NCBI GenBank assembly: GCA_017304685.1
Contig: JAFKLR010000005.1
Span: 1 to 64,000, forward strand
From: Sphingobacteriia bacterium
Lineage (GTDB): Bacteria > Pseudomonadota > Alphaproteobacteria > Rickettsiales > 33-17
Length of the DNA: 64,000 bases
Reading direction: 5' to 3'
Shown: one piece after another, positions 56,066-64,000 of the stretch
How positions within the stretch are numbered: position 1 is the first letter of the stretch
Layout of the letters: each line of letters starts with the position of its first letter
The notes under the pieces: generated by a model
Databases searched by the model: none
What the model saw: the letters and a program-made list of their open reading frames with translations, nothing else
Told to the model about the DNA's origin: nothing
Made by a program: the position numbers and the translations under genes

Positions 56066-56536
56066 ATGTCTAACGTTCTAGGTTTGAAAAAAGAAGACAC
56101 GCAAATTATAATTTCTTTATTAAAGAAAATTTTAGCTGAAACCTATGTTTTATATGTAAAATCTCATTCCTTTCACTGGAATGTTGAGGGGCAAAACTTT
56201 TTAGAATTACATACTTTTTTTGAAAATATTTATACACAATTACATGAAGATATTGATGAAATTGCTGAACGAATAAGAGCCTTAAATTCCTTGGCTCCAT
56301 ATAATTATATTGAATTACTTTCTTATTCTGAAGTGAAAGAGTGCGAAAACCATGTAACAGCAAATGAGATGATTCAGATTTTACATCAAGATTTTGAATT
56401 GATTATAACTCATATACGCGATGCAATTGAAAAAACTGAAAATTATAATGATGTAGAAACAGCAGATTTGCTTACACAAAAAATTAGCACATATGGAAAA
56501 ACTATGTGGATGCTTAGAGCACTTCTTACAAAGTAA
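56066..56536 (+). CDS. dps: Dps/ferritin-like DNA-binding protein
   Basis: Dps forms a 12-subunit shell that stores iron and protects DNA from oxidants. The 156-residue protein has ferroxidase-type residues in SHSFHWNVEGQNFLELHTFF and HEDIDEIAERIRAL (His, Asp, Glu pattern) and the expected four-helix pattern. Its N-terminus is short and only mildly basic, so DNA binding is uncertain. It follows the ABC exporter by 27 bp. Confidence 0.93.
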   Translation: MSNVLGLKKEDTQIIISLLKKILAETYVLYVKSHSFHWNVEGQNFLELHTFFENIYTQLHEDIDEIAERIRALNSLAPYNYIELLSYSEVKECENHVTANEMIQILHQDFELIITHIRDAIEKTENYNDVETADLLTQKISTYGKTMWMLRALLTK

Positions 56537-56560
56537 AATTATTAATATTATTTTTCATTC

Positions 56561-56589
56561 TTGATAAATTGTTAAAAACCTACTAATAT
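56561..56589 (+). promoter_or_regulatory. Promoter of the PIF1-type helicase gene
   Basis: TTGATA (56561-56566), a 17-bp spacer and TAATAT (56584-56589) lie 56 bp upstream of the helicase start codon. Confidence 0.55.
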
Positions 56590-56645
56590 GCTAAAAAGTT
56601 CAGCACTTTATAAACAATCACAAAATCTATCTGGAATATATTTTA

Positions 56646-57944
56646 ATGCTAAATAGCCTTAATGGTTTATCATTTGACCAGCTTCAAGTTCTGGAAGCAA
56701 TTAGAAATGGACGGAATGTTTTTATTACAGGACATGCGGGTACAGGTAAATCATATTTACTTAAATGTATTAGAGACCTATATTATGGCAAAGGGTTACA
56801 TATAACAGCTAGTACCGGTATTGCAGCGGTACAAATTGGAGGTCATACACTTCACTCTTGGGCAGGACTTGGTAATGGCCAAGCGAATGTAGAATATTTA
56901 ATTGATTATATTCTTTCAGGAAAAGGAACATATGTTAGAAGAAAAATAAAAAATTGTAAGATGTTAGCGATTGATGAAATATCTATGCTTCCTGGCGATA
57001 TATTTAATAAATTAAATACTGTGCTTAAAGCTGTAAAAAATTCTCCGAAACCTTTTGGAGGAATTCAATTAATTTTATCTGGTGATTTTTTTCAATTACC
57101 GCCTGTTACTAAAGATAATGAAACCCCAATATTTTGCTTTGAAACACGCGCTTGGCAAGAAGGACAAATCACCACTTTTTGTTTACAGAAAATTTTTAGA
57201 CATAGCGAACAATTATTTATTGATTTTTTATCAAATCTAAGAAAAGGAAGGCTAAATGATAATGATGTTGCTTTAATTAAATCTCGAACTATTACTAGGC
57301 CAAATAATATTACACCTACTTTTCTCGCTACTCATAATTATCAAATTGAACAAATCAATAATACGCATTTAAAGTCATTATCCTCTAAGTCATTTATTTA
57401 TGAAATGTCTTCACAAGGAGATGAGAAAAAATCAGAATTTCTTGCAAATAATTGTATAGCACCTAAAGTTTTAGAGCTTAAAATTGGGGCATTAGTAATG
57501 ATGCTTAAAAACAATTACTATAAAGATGGAATTATTAATGGATCTATTGGCAAAATAATTGATTTTGTTGCTGAAGATTCATATCATTTGCCTGTAGTAA
57601 AATTTAATAACGGCGTTGTAAAAGTTATAGGTTTTGATAGTTGGAATTATGAAGAATTCGATTTAACAACTTTAAAACCTTTAGTTAAAGCTAGCATTAT
57701 TCAGCTTCCGCTTAACCTCGCATGGGCGGTTACAATTCATAAATCGCAAGGAATGACTTTAGATCATATTGAATGTGATCTTTCTAAAACCTTTGCCAGT
57801 GGCCAAACATATGTAGCTATTTCTAGGGTGAAAAATTTAGAAGGATTATTTTTGAAAAACTTTTCTACAAGATACATTCAGCCAAATAAAAAAGCTCTGT
57901 TATTTGAAGAAAATAACTTTACTTGGCAAGAAGAATTTGTATAA
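56646..57944 (+). CDS. PIF1-type DNA helicase
   Basis: PIF1-family proteins are 5'-3' SF1B helicases, common in eukaryotes and also found in bacteria. The 432-residue protein has Walker A ITGHAGTGKSYLLKC, motif Ia ITASTGIAAVQIGGHTLHSW, Walker B MLAIDEISML, ILSGDFFQLPPV and the C-terminal PIF1 signature (AVTIHKSQGMTLDHIECDLS, then FASGQTYVAISRV). It is a compact version with no extra domains. It has its own promoter and lies 130 bp before ftsZ. RecD-like helicases are related, but the signature favours PIF1. Confidence 0.9.
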   Translation: MLNSLNGLSFDQLQVLEAIRNGRNVFITGHAGTGKSYLLKCIRDLYYGKGLHITASTGIAAVQIGGHTLHSWAGLGNGQANVEYLIDYILSGKGTYVRRKIKNCKMLAIDEISMLPGDIFNKLNTVLKAVKNSPKPFGGIQLILSGDFFQLPPVTKDNETPIFCFETRAWQEGQITTFCLQKIFRHSEQLFIDFLSNLRKGRLNDNDVALIKSRTITRPNNITPTFLATHNYQIEQINNTHLKSLSSKSFIYEMSSQGDEKKSEFLANNCIAPKVLELKIGALVMMLKNNYYKDGIINGSIGKIIDFVAEDSYHLPVVKFNNGVVKVIGFDSWNYEEFDLTTLKPLVKASIIQLPLNLAWAVTIHKSQGMTLDHIECDLSKTFASGQTYVAISRVKNLEGLFLKNFSTRYIQPNKKALLFEENNFTWQEEFV

Positions 57945-58074
57945 AATAAATTTAAACTTTTATTTTTTTGTAAATATCTGAAATTAATAAAAAATATTGT
58001 GAAAATAGTTGCAACTAGCAAAGAAATCAATAAAGTTATTTTTAAATAAAATTATTTTTTAGAGGTAAATAAGG

Positions 58075-59613
58075 ATGTCACTTAATTTAAATGTTCCTGA
58101 AAGCATTATATTGAAACCGAAAATCACTGTAATAGGTGTAGGTGGTGCTGGGGGTAATGCAGTAAACAATATGATTAAATCACATCTTGAAGGTGCAGAT
58201 TTTGTTATTGCAAATACTGATGCTCAGGCTCTAGAAAATTCTGAAGCCTCTACAAAAATACAATTAGGTGAACAAACAACTCGTGGATTAGGTGCCGGCG
58301 CCTCTCCCGATATAGGAAGAGCTTCTGCAGAAGAAAGTGCAGAATTTATTGAGCAAATTTTAGAAGGCTCAAATATGGTATTTATTACCGCAGGAATGGG
58401 TGGTGGTACTGGAACAGGTGCTGCTCCTGTAGTGGCTAAAATTGCCAGAAGTAAAGGTATTCTCACAGTAGGGGTAGTAACTAAACCTTTCCATTTTGAG
58501 GGCGCCCATAGAATGCGTTTAGCTGAAGCTGGGTTAAAAGAATTACAAAAATATGTGGATACTTTAATTGTAATACCTAATCAAAATTTATTTCGTATTG
58601 CTAATGAAAGAACAACTTTTGCTGATGCGTTTAAAATGGCAGATGATGTTTTACATGCAGGCGTGAGAGGCGTAACAGATCTAATCACTATGCCAGGTCT
58701 TATTAATCTAGACTTTGCAGATATCGTTACTATTATGAGTAAAATGGGTAAAGCTATGATGGGCACAGGAGAAGCTTCTGGCGATAATAGAGCTATCCAA
58801 GCGGCTGAAGCAGCTATTTCAAATCCATTACTTGATCATACATCTATGAAAGGAGCTCGAGGGGTTTTAATCAATATTACCGGTGGCCCTGATATGACTT
58901 TATTTGAAGTGGATGAAGCTGCTAACAGAATTAGAGACGAAGTAGATTCAGATGCTAATATTATTTTCGGTTCTACATTTAATCCTGCACTTGAAGGAAA
59001 AATAAGGATTACTGTAGTTGCAACCGGTATTGAAGCACATACTGGCTTTGAGGATCATCAATTACAGCAAGCTCCTGTAACTCAATTTACTATTACCGCT
59101 ACAACCCAAGATTTTGAAAAAGATCATGTAAGTGAACACGTAATTAACAATATAAATAATATCGCTAAATCAACTTTTGAAACTCAAATTGAAAAGGAAG
59201 TAGATGAAATTATACTTCGCTCTAATGAAGAAATTGAGGAAACAGTTGAACATTTAGAAGAAGAACTGATTTCAGCTGGAAATGGTTTTGTATCACAACA
59301 AAATTCAAGAACAGAAGTACATCCATTTACTACTTCTCAGCAACAAAATTATTCTGGTGATAATTATCAAGCACAAAAACGAAATATTCAAACTAGTGAG
59401 CCCTCTACTAGAGTGGCACAAAATGATAAAGTATCTACCAATAAAGGAATATTTAGTCGTGTAGCAAGTTCTATTTTTGGACAACAACATTCTACAGATA
59501 GTCGTAGATCTTCTTCTACGAACAATCATCCTGCTCCAACACAAGAAGATGTTACCATTAATGAAAACGATTTAGAAATTCCTGCATTTTTAAGAAGAAA
59601 ACCAAAAAGTTAG
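58075..59613 (+). CDS. ftsZ: Cell division protein FtsZ
   Basis: FtsZ is the tubulin-like GTPase that builds the division ring. The 512-residue protein has the nucleotide-binding [13 protein letters not shown], the tubulin signature [16 protein letters not shown] and the T7 loop region ([10 protein letters not shown]). A long variable linker of about 180 residues follows (Gln/Asn/Ser-rich), then the terminal peptide [13 protein letters not shown] that binds FtsA and other partners. The alphaproteobacterial style of tail supports the taxonomic call. The start is preceded by AGAGGTAAATAAGG. Confidence 0.98.
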   Translation: MSLNLNVPESIILKPKITVIGVGGAGGNAVNNMIKSHLEGADFVIANTDAQALENSEASTKIQLGEQTTRGLGAGASPDIGRASAEESAEFIEQILEGSNMVFITAGMGGGTGTGAAPVVAKIARSKGILTVGVVTKPFHFEGAHRMRLAEAGLKELQKYVDTLIVIPNQNLFRIANERTTFADAFKMADDVLHAGVRGVTDLITMPGLINLDFADIVTIMSKMGKAMMGTGEASGDNRAIQAAEAAISNPLLDHTSMKGARGVLINITGGPDMTLFEVDEAANRIRDEVDSDANIIFGSTFNPALEGKIRITVVATGIEAHTGFEDHQLQQAPVTQFTITATTQDFEKDHVSEHVINNINNIAKSTFETQIEKEVDEIILRSNEEIEETVEHLEEELISAGNGFVSQQNSRTEVHPFTTSQQQNYSGDNYQAQKRNIQTSEPSTRVAQNDKVSTNKGIFSRVASSIFGQQHSTDSRRSSSTNNHPAPTQEDVTINENDLEIPAFLRRKPKS

Positions 59614-59616
59614 TAA

Positions 59617-60714
59617 ATGAAATATTCTAACGTCATCAGTAAATATATAACTCGCCAATTCTTGGCGAGTTTATTATTAGTTATAGCAATAGTTAGCTGC
59701 GTTGTAATTCTCGTAGATAGTTTAGAAATGATGCGTAGATCACATAATAAGGCTATTAATCTATTCTATATCTTCTCTATAATCTTACTGCGTACTCCGA
59801 TGATGTTACAAGAAGTTATGCCTTTTATTATGATTATAGCAGGCATGCTATGTTATTCACGGCTTTCCCGTAATTCAGAACTCATAGTTATGCGCTCAGT
59901 AGGAGTTTCAGCTTGGCAATTTTTAATGCCAAGTGTTGTAACTGCATTTATATTAGGAGTAATATTTATTACTGTTTTAACTCCTATAACCTCCAGAATG
60001 TTTAGTAAATCTGATATTTTAGAAGACAAATTACTTGTAAAAGGAAAAATAGCAAGTGCAACTGCCTTATCATCAGGAATATGGCTCAAAGATTTTGTTG
60101 AAGATTTAGGAAACATTATTATTCATGCTGATAATATAAATTATGACGCAAGTATAATGCGACATGTTTCTTTTTATATTTATAATGATAGCTTTGTGTT
60201 TACTAAACGCATTGATGCAGAAACTGCTCGCATTGAGGAAAATAGTTGGCAACTTGAAAAAGTTACTATATCAAATCATCAAAACAAAATAAAAAATTTT
60301 GAATTTTATAAAATAAAAACTACTTTAAATTTAGAAAAGCTACAAGATAGTTTTTCCAAGCCTAATAATTTGTCATTTTGGTCTCTTCCTTCTTTTATAA
60401 AAAATATGAAAGAAGCAGGATTTTCAGCTTTACGACATATACAATATTATTACTCTTTATATGCTTTTCCATTTATAATTGCAGCGATGACTTTACTTTC
60501 AGGATGTTTTTCCTTAAAAATATCTTCTAGGATTCAAAATAGTTTTGAGTTATTAATAGGAATTGTTTTAAGTTTTATAATTTATTTCTTTTCGCAAATG
60601 ATTCACGCTGTAGGGTTGTCAGGTACAATACCTTTATTATTTTCAGTCATTGCTCCAATTTTAATTTCAATTACAATTGGCAGTTTTATAATTTTACATA
60701 GAGAAGATGGATAA
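59617..60714 (+). CDS. lptG: LPS export permease LptG
   Basis: LptG is one of two permeases (with LptF) of the LptB2FG ABC transporter that extracts LPS from the inner membrane. The 365-residue YjgP/YjgQ-family protein has six predicted membrane helices with a large periplasmic domain in the middle (about 125-270). It opens with SKYITRQFLASLLLVIAIVS and has the early ILVDSLEMMRRS segment. The next genes are lptD and a surA-like gene, the usual neighbours of lptG rather than lptF. The start is 3 bp after ftsZ. Confidence 0.88.
   Translation: MKYSNVISKYITRQFLASLLLVIAIVSCVVILVDSLEMMRRSHNKAINLFYIFSIILLRTPMMLQEVMPFIMIIAGMLCYSRLSRNSELIVMRSVGVSAWQFLMPSVVTAFILGVIFITVLTPITSRMFSKSDILEDKLLVKGKIASATALSSGIWLKDFVEDLGNIIIHADNINYDASIMRHVSFYIYNDSFVFTKRIDAETARIEENSWQLEKVTISNHQNKIKNFEFYKIKTTLNLEKLQDSFSKPNNLSFWSLPSFIKNMKEAGFSALRHIQYYYSLYAFPFIIAAMTLLSGCFSLKISSRIQNSFELLIGIVLSFIIYFFSQMIHAVGLSGTIPLLFSVIAPILISITIGSFIILHREDG
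59649..59671 (+). terminator. Terminator-like hairpin inside the start of lptG
   Basis: A perfect 10-bp stem (AACTCGCCAA with TTGGCGAGTT) encloses the 3-base loop TTC and is followed by TATTATTAG, a T-rich tract. It lies 36 bp beyond the ftsZ stop codon, but the bases also code for LptG residues 11-19. It could terminate ftsZ transcription or attenuate the lpt genes, or be a coincidence of coding sequence. Confidence 0.5.
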
Positions 60715-62845
60715 ATTTATGAATAAAAAATTCATAATACTAATATTATTTATAACTTTCTTTTTAGCTGCTATTAATGCTAGAAGTGAGAGGATATTTT
60801 CTAAAAATAAACCAGTAGTTATAAATGCAGATAGAATAGATTACGATAAAGAAAGTAATATTATTACAGCATCAGGAAATGTGGAACTTATAAGTGATAA
60901 ACAAATCTTAGTAGCTGATAAAGTTGTATATTTTAAAGACTCAGATATTGCAGAAGCAGATGGTAATGTGACCGTTTTAGATGAAGCAGGTAATGTTGCT
61001 TTTGCGGATCAAGCAAGTTTATCAGAGAAAATGACTAAAGGTCATATTAAAGACATAAGTATACGCTTTAAAAACCAAGCGGCTTTTGCAGCGGAATCAG
61101 CAGAAAAAATTAATGAAAAACAAACTATTTTGTATAATTCTGTTTATTCAGCGTGCAAAGTAAAAAAAGATTATCCACTATGGCAAATTAAATCTGATAA
61201 ATCTTTAATTGATGAAGAATTAGAAAAGGTATCTCATAAAAATGCTAGATTAGAAGTATATGGATACCCTGTAATTTATACTCCTTATTTTTCGCATCCA
61301 ACCCCTAAAGCTTCTAGAAAATCCGGCTTTCTAATACCGAGCTACGCAAGTAATGATGATTTAGGAACATCCGTTGAAATACCTTATTATTATAATATTG
61401 CACCTAACTTTGATACGACGATTACACTTAAGGCATATACCGAGCAAAATCCTTTATTAAAAAATGAATTCAGAATGATTACTGAAAATAGTAAGACGAT
61501 TATTAAAAGCTCAATAACTAATCCTACGAAAGAAAATTTAATTAAAAAACGTTATATTAAAGGTCATATTTTCGCTAACACAGAATATAATTTACCAAAC
61601 AATTGGCTTTTGACTGCAAATTTTAACCGTGCACATGATAAAACTTACCTTAAAAGATATGATATCAATGACCAATTATATTATTTAACATCCAATCTGG
61701 ATTTAGAAAAATATACAAGCAACGAACATTATCTTATTAAAAATATGTTTTTCCAAGATTTGAGATCAACTTATAATGATATGCCTCGTGTGCTTCCTCA
61801 TGCTGAGTATAGTTTAATAGTACCAAGAGGTGAATTTAATGAGCAATTCTTTGCAAATATTAGTGCTTTAAATTTAATGCGTGATGATTACGCTAAAATG
61901 AAAAGAACTTCAGCTAGTGTTGGGGTGGAACTTCCATTTAATGCTTTTAATGGACATTTATTTAATTGGACTAATTCTTTAAGAATTGATGGTTATTCGA
62001 CTAAAAAAGTCAGTAGAAGAAATCAACCACTTTCGGAAGGTACTTTAGAAGGGGAAACTGGCAGAGTATTACCTCAAACTAGTTTATTTTGGGAATATCC
62101 TTTATTTGATGGGCATAATATTATAACTCCTGTAGCAAATATTATTTATAGCCCTTATGGTAGTAATCCAGAAAAAATTCCGAATGAAGATAGTACTAAC
62201 GTAGAAATTACAGATAATAATATATTTAAAGATAATAGATATGCAGGCTTTGACATGGTTGAAACAGGCCTGAGAGGCGGTTACGGAATTAGAGTAGATA
62301 CAAAATTATATAAATATCAAACTGATTTGTTCTTTGGTCAATCATTTAGAAAAAAGGAAAATCAATTAATGCCTCATGTCAGTGGTTTAGGTAACCATTA
62401 TTCTGATTACGTGGGTCACATATTATTTAACCCTTCTGAAAATCTTAGATTGTTTTATAGATTTAGGTTAGATCACAAAAATTTTGCATGGCACAGAAAT
62501 GAGATTGGAGCAAGAGGAAGTATAAATAATAAATTAGGCGCAGGCTTTATTTATCATGCTGCTGATTTAAGGGATCAAAATAGTTTACGTAAGCAAAAAT
62601 CTATTACTGCGGATGCAAGTTATAATTTAAATAAAACTACGTCTTTTAGTGTAAATAGTAGTAAAATTTTAACTAAACGTAGTATAACACCTAATCGTGG
62701 TATGATTAATGCAGGTTTTAATTTAAATTATAATCACCATTGTGCAGACTTATCTTTTAGTGTAAAAAGGAATTTTACACGTGACAGGGATATTAGACCT
62801 GATACATTATATTTACTTAAAATAACTTTAAAAACGCTTAACTAA
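60707..62845 (+). CDS. lptD: LPS assembly outer-membrane protein LptD
   Basis: LptD is the beta-barrel that, with LptE, inserts LPS into the outer leaflet. The 712-residue protein has a signal peptide (about 5-25), an OstA-type N-terminal domain (VVINADRIDYDKESNIITAS, then the next jellyroll strands) and a long C-terminal beta-barrel with alternating strands. The start at 60707 overlaps lptG by 8 bp; the in-frame ATG at 60719 (MNKKFIILILFITF) is an alternative that leaves the signal peptide unchanged. Cysteines are few, so the disulfide pattern differs from E. coli. Confidence 0.94.
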   Translation: MDKFMNKKFIILILFITFFLAAINARSERIFSKNKPVVINADRIDYDKESNIITASGNVELISDKQILVADKVVYFKDSDIAEADGNVTVLDEAGNVAFADQASLSEKMTKGHIKDISIRFKNQAAFAAESAEKINEKQTILYNSVYSACKVKKDYPLWQIKSDKSLIDEELEKVSHKNARLEVYGYPVIYTPYFSHPTPKASRKSGFLIPSYASNDDLGTSVEIPYYYNIAPNFDTTITLKAYTEQNPLLKNEFRMITENSKTIIKSSITNPTKENLIKKRYIKGHIFANTEYNLPNNWLLTANFNRAHDKTYLKRYDINDQLYYLTSNLDLEKYTSNEHYLIKNMFFQDLRSTYNDMPRVLPHAEYSLIVPRGEFNEQFFANISALNLMRDDYAKMKRTSASVGVELPFNAFNGHLFNWTNSLRIDGYSTKKVSRRNQPLSEGTLEGETGRVLPQTSLFWEYPLFDGHNIITPVANIIYSPYGSNPEKIPNEDSTNVEITDNNIFKDNRYAGFDMVETGLRGGYGIRVDTKLYKYQTDLFFGQSFRKKENQLMPHVSGLGNHYSDYVGHILFNPSENLRLFYRFRLDHKNFAWHRNEIGARGSINNKLGAGFIYHAADLRDQNSLRKQKSITADASYNLNKTTSFSVNSSKILTKRSITPNRGMINAGFNLNYNHHCADLSFSVKRNFTRDRDIRPDTLYLLKITLKTLN

Positions 62846-62846
62846 T

Positions 62847-63725
62847 ATGTGGTCTAAACTTAAATCGTTATTATTATTATTGATAATCTCATTATTTTTC
62901 AATAATTCTTTTGCAGGTAAAATTATAGCTTCTGTAGGCGAAAAAGTAATTACAGATTATGATGTTGCCAAACGTGTAGAAATGCTTAGAACTATTGACC
63001 CTTCTATTAAACATGTTGATCCAAAAGAAATTAATAATGTAGCTTTAGAGGGACTTATAAATGAAGAACTCTTTTTTATTGAAGCTAAAAAACAAAAAAT
63101 TGAATTAGAGGATGCTGAAATTCAGAATTCAAAAGCTTTAGTAGAACAACAAAATAATTTAAAACCTGGTGAATTAGAAAAATTTATTAGATCTAAAAAT
63201 TTAGAACCAAAACATGTTTACAAGCAAATGCAAGCAAGCTTACTTTGGCAAAAAATAGTTTTTCAAAAAATTAGACCTTCATTAAAAGTTGATGATAAAG
63301 AATTAGAAAAATTTGTTACAGATTTCAACTTAATAAAAGTAAATACAGTAATTGTTGATGCGATAGATAATAAAAATAATAATAGTAAATTTCTTCAGCT
63401 TACTAAACGTTATAAAACGTGTGAAATTTTAGAAAAAGAAGCCAAGAATTTGAAATTTGATGTTGCGAAATTTGAAACTACACTTGCTGATTTAAAGCCT
63501 TCAATTTCTTCAAAGCTTTTATATATTAGCCCTGGCAATGTTACTCCTATCATAAAAGAAAATAATCAAATATTTATTGCAGGATTATGTAACAAGTCTT
63601 TAAATTTAAGTGAAGAGCAAAAAACAGAAGTTAAAGAAAACATCCTTGAGCAAAAAATAGCCGTAAAGGCTAATATATATTTGAATAAATTAAGAAGAGA
63701 AAATTTAGTTCAAATTTACAAATAA
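62847..63725 (+). CDS. surA: SurA-like periplasmic chaperone, N-terminal domain type
   Basis: SurA is a periplasmic chaperone for outer-membrane proteins. The 292-residue protein has a signal peptide (about 1-23, ending FNNSFAG) and the SurA_N helical domain (IIASVGEKVITDYDVAKRVE, then LEGLINEELFFIEAKKQKIE). A C-terminal part only vaguely resembles a parvulin domain and shows no clear catalytic residues. It is shorter than the usual 430 residues, so one or both PPIase domains are missing. It follows lptD by 1 bp, so the outer-membrane assembly genes form an operon. Confidence 0.83.
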   Translation: MWSKLKSLLLLLIISLFFNNSFAGKIIASVGEKVITDYDVAKRVEMLRTIDPSIKHVDPKEINNVALEGLINEELFFIEAKKQKIELEDAEIQNSKALVEQQNNLKPGELEKFIRSKNLEPKHVYKQMQASLLWQKIVFQKIRPSLKVDDKELEKFVTDFNLIKVNTVIVDAIDNKNNNSKFLQLTKRYKTCEILEKEAKNLKFDVAKFETTLADLKPSISSKLLYISPGNVTPIIKENNQIFIAGLCNKSLNLSEEQKTEVKENILEQKIAVKANIYLNKLRRENLVQIYK

Positions 63726-63777
63726 TCAGTTAAAAAATCTAAGTATCAATAAGTTAAAATTTAATTAATAAATTAAC

Positions 63778-63807
63778 TTGTTTTCGACTTTACTTACATG
63801 TTATACT
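63778..63807 (+). promoter_or_regulatory. Promoter candidate for the last gene
   Basis: TTGTTT (63778-63783), an 18-bp spacer and TATACT (63802-63807) lie about 35 bp before the ATG at 63842. The match is only moderate. Confidence 0.35.
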
Positions 63808-63841
63808 TAAATTATTAATAAAGTATAATTGGAGTATAAGT

Positions 63842-64000
63842 ATGTTAGGTAAAACCACGTCCATGGAGCCATTTTATCCAATTCAACGTAAAATAGAAAG
63901 ATGGTTAGAACTTAAAAATAATTATATAATTTCACAAGCACATACAGGCAAAGAGCAAAACATTACATTTGAAAAAAATGTAGAATTTGCAAAAGAAGCT
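63842..64000 (+). CDS. Unknown protein, N-terminal part (cut by window edge)
   Basis: An open reading frame starts at ATG 63842 and runs off the end of the window (53 codons seen). A clear ribosome-binding site (TTGGAG, about 7 bases before ATG) supports it. The visible sequence starts MLGKTTSMEPFYPIQRKIER and is charged, helical-looking and without a signal peptide. I do not recognise it. Confidence 0.6.
   Translation, partial: MLGKTTSMEPFYPIQRKIERWLELKNNYIISQAHTGKEQNITFEKNVEFAKEA

Overview
This window is a dense, AT-rich stretch of chromosome (roughly 30% G+C by eye) from an alphaproteobacterium, most likely an obligate intracellular member of the Rickettsiales. The pointers are: a DivL-type pseudo-histidine kinase, an alphaproteobacterial FtsZ tail ([11 protein letters not shown]), a CobS-type ATPase with no visible cobalamin genes, pyruvate phosphate dikinase, the hflK-hflC-degP cluster, eukaryote-like ankyrin proteins and several decaying genes. 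LPS export (lptG, lptD), peptidoglycan enzymes (PBP1A, amidase, D,D-carboxypeptidase) and UDP-glucuronate synthesis are present, which argues against the Ehrlichia/Anaplasma group. An intact rpsL-rpsG-fusA-tuf order and a free-standing aroA argue against the genus Rickettsia itself. The family is left open; this is inference.

Layout. 1-3.3 kb: str operon on the minus strand (tuf cut by the window edge). 3.5-7.1 kb: aroA overlapping an RNase E/G gene. 7.7-12.4 kb (plus): amidase, PBP1A and prfB, which carries a classical programmed +1 frameshift. 12.5-16.7 kb: small unknowns, a short-chain dehydrogenase, nth, an orphan polyamine-type permease, a DUF805 protein and xseB. 16.7-20.4 kb is an accessory pocket: a DUF6314-like protein, an eroded flavin monooxygenase, a DNA alkylation repair gene with one in-frame stop, and an F-box plus ankyrin protein ending at a strong bidirectional terminator. 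20.4-26.3 kb (minus): tRNA-Leu-tig-clpP-clpX-lon, a protein quality-control block. 26.5-32 kb: rpsD, trmJ, tsaB, a cobS homologue and two unknown genes. 32-40.7 kb (minus): a run galU-udg-sppA-glyQ-glyS-ppdK. 40.7-45 kb (minus): divL with an ahcY relic just upstream, dacA-like and a phasin-like gene. 45.2-48.7 kb (plus): hflK-hflC-degP. 48.7-51.9 kb: a decayed stretch, an unknown gene, an ankyrin-like protein ending in a CAAX-like tail, and rpmI-rplT. 52-64 kb (plus): pseudopilin, trxA, glutamine-synthetase-like gene, cyaY, ABC exporter, Dps, PIF1-type helicase, ftsZ, lptG-lptD-surA-like, and the start of an unknown gene.

How it fits together. Most genes are housekeeping: translation, envelope construction, proteolysis, cell division and iron handling. 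The accessory content is of two kinds. The first is candidate host-interaction proteins (F-box/ankyrin at 18.7 kb, CAAX-tailed ankyrin-like at 50 kb). The second is reductive-evolution scars (FMO, alkylation repair, ahcY and an unidentified relic at 48.8-49.1 kb). I see no CRISPR array, insertion sequence, prophage or rRNA gene. No clearly new multi-gene system is evident; the most promising leads are the two effector-like proteins, the pseudokinase/relic ahcY pair, and a terminator-like hairpin inside the first codons of lptG.
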